Part shown: piece by piece, positions 52,931-55,065 of the stretch
Numbering within the stretch: position 1 is the stretch's first letter
Layout of the letters: each line of letters opens with the position of its first letter
Assembly (NCBI GenBank): GCA_030626025.1
Contig: DAOUPT010000019.1
Location: 1-55,065 of the forward strand
Source: Anderseniella sp.
GTDB taxonomy: Bacteria; Pseudomonadota; Alphaproteobacteria; Rhizobiales; Aestuariivirgaceae
Direction: 5' to 3'
DNA length: 55,065 nt
The notes under the pieces: generated by a model
What the model saw: only the letters and a program-made list of their open reading frames with translations
Told to the model about the DNA's origin: nothing
Databases searched by the model: none
Position numbers and translations under genes: made by a program

Positions 52931-53311
52931 TTACCAGCGACCGCGCATGACCATCCGCATCCGGGTATAAAAGCAGTCGCATTGGCTGACTTGTTCGTCG
53001 TTAATTTCGTTGGACTTCAAAAAACCTATTGCTTTGGCACAACTTACCTTGGCTTCATTCGCCCATGTGTAAAGATGCCCTTTATTGAAAACAGTAGATT
53101 TGCGTTCTGACACATCAACCGCTTCCTCATAACGCTCGGTGACAGCAAGGTTAATTCCCTCAACCGTGTCATTGGCGTCAAGAATTGCCGAGCGATAGTC
53201 CCCGATACACTGCCCACCTGACTGAGGGCCAGAAAAATCGGCTGCGGATACTGACAGCGTTCCAGCCAACATTATAGCGGCAGTCACCAGCAATCTCGAA
53301 ATAATACCCAT
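52931..53311 (-). CDS. Small exported protein, Cys-containing, unknown function
   Basis: 126 residues with a signal peptide ending VSAAD. The mature part has four Cys (GGQCIGDY, KVSCAKAIG, and QCDCFYTRM), which could make two disulfides. No family recognised with confidence. It converges on the LapG-like gene (13-bp gap) and follows the RTX adhesin on the same strand by 75 bases, so it may be cotranscribed with the adhesin. Confidence 0.65.
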   Translation of the reverse strand: MGIISRLLVTAAIMLAGTLSVSAADFSGPQSGGQCIGDYRSAILDANDTVEGINLAVTERYEEAVDVSERKSTVFNKGHLYTWANEAKVSCAKAIGFLKSNEINDEQVSQCDCFYTRMRMVMRGRW

Positions 53312-53386
53312 CTTCTTAATTCTCCGCTTTTCATAGTTACATTTTTCATACCATAAGCTGGATTTTGCAGAACTGCAATCTCAGCG

Positions 53387-55065
53387 CTAAACAATAGTTG
53401 CAGTTTGATCTACACCCAAATCGTCATCGTCATACAAAATATCAACAGAGGTGACTGCGGTACTAAATGTTGCAACGGTTTGCCAACTTGCGCCACCAGC
53501 CGTTCCATCTGTGTCTACTTGCAGAACGTCATCGGAACCAACGGTCGCCAACTGCACATAGTCGTTAACAGTACCATTGGTACCCCCGCTGGCGACATCA
53601 ACAAGTTCAGTGAGATCGACAGTGTCATCTCCCAGAACATAATCTTCAATGATATCTGCATCTGTAAGAGCTGATACATCCAAAACAAAAATATCGCTGC
53701 CATCGCCTCCTCTTAGGGTATCCGCCGACAACCCGCCAGCCAGAATATCATCACCTTCTAGACCTGCAATATAATCAGCACCAATTGTACCCACTAAATT
53801 GTCGTTTCCTTCAGTTCCCTCAACGAGGTTCAAGGACGCCGGTGAAAGCGTTAAATCAATAGTACTTGTTACTGAATCTCCGTCTGCATCTGTACCAACT
53901 ACATCAAACTGTAAATCAATTGGCACCTCGTCGCTTTGGGCCTGAATACTAGCAACGCCAAGTTTGAAATTAGGTTCATTTCCATTGGCACCACTTATTT
54001 CAACTGAATCGAAACCTGTGGCCGTTTCAATTTCAAATGAATATCCATCGGGTAAGCCATTGATAGCAACGTCTATGTCGGTGTCGTTATTTGGATCGAA
54101 ATTAATATCGATTGTAGTTCCGAATAAATTGGTCCCGTCATTTTGGAGTAACGTTCTGGTCCCCACAAGGGCTCCGTTGGTATCGTAAATATTTACCGCC
54201 GTAACATCGACCACCACGCCAGCCAACAGAGCTGCTACGATTAGGCCTGTCGGGTTACTGCCCGTAGCGGTGAACACTTCCTGTTTATAAACAGTTGTTG
54301 TATAGACCCCATCGTCTGCCAATGGTAATGGACCATTTCCATCGGGATCATGGACATTTCGAAGAAACTCTATAAGCAACACCTCGTTATCTTTGATAGA
54401 GTTTCCGTCGGCAATCCCGATCTTTGTATTGTTGGTATTAATAGTTGCCGGATTGCCATTTTGAGTAGCTGTTAGCTTGAAATCAAAGTTACTGGCACCA
54501 TTAATCCCAAATTCTAGTGAATTACCACCACCCACCGAATTATTTGCATCTAATGTCACATCTGTAGTGTTTGCCAGAGGTTGAACCAGTGTGAAATTAT
54601 ATTCATCAGCGGCATCATCCAATTCGTTAAAAAACACCACGCTTGAATCAGGCGCGAGGGGATCAAAACTATTAATAAGGAAATTTTCATTCGTTGAGCC
54701 AACGATGGTGTCGGTACCAAACCCAAAGAGATAAATGCTATCACCTGCTACTGTCGTGACTGCTCCATCGTTTGAATTTACTGCAAGATCTCCTTCGTTG
54801 TGTCCAGTTGCATCAAACAACATATCGCCTGGTTGATCTGCACCTACAGAGGCAAAGAATAACAAATCTTCCGTAATTGTAGAACTTGCTTGATTTTCAG
54901 TCACCCCGTCATTGGGATCAAAAGCTGACGGCATATCATCATCGACATTGATTGCCAGCGTACCCGCCACGACATCATTGTCGGCATCGGTGAGTGTGTA
55001 GTTGATGGTGAAGTCGACATTGTTCTCTGTCAATCCGTCTGGATGGGTGATTGCCGCCAGTTGTG
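53387..55065 (-). CDS. RTX/VCBS large adhesin, C-terminal part (5' end beyond window)
   Basis: The frame is open to base 55065, giving about 559 visible residues; an internal TTG at 55033 is not a credible start because the VCBS repeat continues upstream (AAITHPDGLTENNVDF). Repeats such as TINYTLTDADNDVVAGTLAINVDDD are VCBS/T1SS-143 type. Near the C-terminus are RTX nonapeptides (EGTEGNDNLVGTIGADYIAG, GGLSADTLRGGDGSDIFVLD) that bind calcium, then a final type I secretion signal region with VDLTELVDV. Very acidic with almost no Cys, as usual for secreted RTX proteins. The neighbouring adaptor and LapG-like protease make it a likely LapA-type biofilm adhesin. Confidence 0.9.
   Translation of the reverse strand, partial: QLAAITHPDGLTENNVDFTINYTLTDADNDVVAGTLAINVDDDMPSAFDPNDGVTENQASSTITEDLLFFASVGADQPGDMLFDATGHNEGDLAVNSNDGAVTTVAGDSIYLFGFGTDTIVGSTNENFLINSFDPLAPDSSVVFFNELDDAADEYNFTLVQPLANTTDVTLDANNSVGGGNSLEFGINGASNFDFKLTATQNGNPATINTNNTKIGIADGNSIKDNEVLLIEFLRNVHDPDGNGPLPLADDGVYTTTVYKQEVFTATGSNPTGLIVAALLAGVVVDVTAVNIYDTNGALVGTRTLLQNDGTNLFGTTIDINFDPNNDTDIDVAINGLPDGYSFEIETATGFDSVEISGANGNEPNFKLGVASIQAQSDEVPIDLQFDVVGTDADGDSVTSTIDLTLSPASLNLVEGTEGNDNLVGTIGADYIAGLEGDDILAGGLSADTLRGGDGSDIFVLDVSALTDADIIEDYVLGDDTVDLTELVDVASGGTNGTVNDYVQLATVGSDDVLQVDTDGTAGGASWQTVATFSTAVTSVDILYDDDDLGVDQTATIV

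Noticed and set aside
55031-55033. Internal TTG start for the RTX adhesin
   Set aside because: The VCBS repeat reads uninterrupted to the window edge, so the gene is simply truncated by the window.

Overview
The window looks like a chromosomal accessory stretch from a Gram-negative bacterium of moderate G+C, most likely an alphaproteobacterium. Support: LivFGHM-type and TRAP transporters in catabolic operons, a BTLCP/LapG-like protease with an RTX adhesin, a FixK/DNR-type CRP-FNR regulator, c-type cytochromes and a Tat-exported Rieske protein. No rRNA, tRNA or CRISPR array was seen. The first and last genes run off the window. REGION 1 (1-13585) is a catabolic island for an N-heteroaromatic acid. 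A fused 2Fe-2S/molybdopterin hydroxylase, a 6-hydroxynicotinate-reductase-like Fe-S protein, a UPF0280 (ApbE-like) protein, two DUF1185 paralogues and a Rieske oxygenase form one tightly overlapping operon. A branched-chain-amino-acid-type ABC transporter (binding protein, LivH-LivM fusion, LivG, LivF) follows. A very enamidase-like amidohydrolase lies on the opposite strand beside a MarR regulator. Hydroxylase, reductase and enamidase are the opening steps of the Eubacterium barkeri nicotinate pathway, here in a different genetic setting. REGION 2 (14133-24298): a metallo-beta-lactamase-fold protein with a degenerate metal motif; galB-galC-galD-ligI-like genes (oxalomesaconate hydratase, CHA aldolase, OMA tautomerase, PDC hydrolase) of gallate/protocatechuate meta-cleavage; then two TRAP systems, TAXI type and DctPQM type. 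REGION 3 (24423-49559) is the most unusual part, a molybdoenzyme respiration locus. Unit A: two tiny single-span membrane proteins, a cytochrome bd-like subunit I without CydB, a dihaem cytochrome c, and a trihaem cytochrome c with an ethylbenzene-dehydrogenase-gamma-like domain. Unit B: two dihaem peroxidases, a Tat Rieske subunit and an AioA/IdrA-like molybdopterin enzyme; this gene set resembles iodate reductase but in another order. Unit C: HEAT-repeat protein, cupredoxin-like protein, a 36-residue membrane peptide, FGE/SUMF1-domain protein, a Usp protein with PCP_red-like segments, a radical SAM/SPASM protein with a PCP_red tail, and a protoporphyrinogen-oxidase-like protein. Each unit is preceded by a 14-bp TTGAC-N4-GTCAA-type site. 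A CRP/FNR gene with the matching recognition helix is followed by moeA, and a hybrid kinase/response-regulator pair lies next to it. REGION 4 (49560-55065): a broken IS3-family element, then a type I secretion adaptor, a LapG-like protease, a small exported Cys-rich protein and the C-terminal part of an RTX/VCBS adhesin, a Lap-like surface adhesion module. Perfect palindromes recur throughout, including one inside a reading frame.
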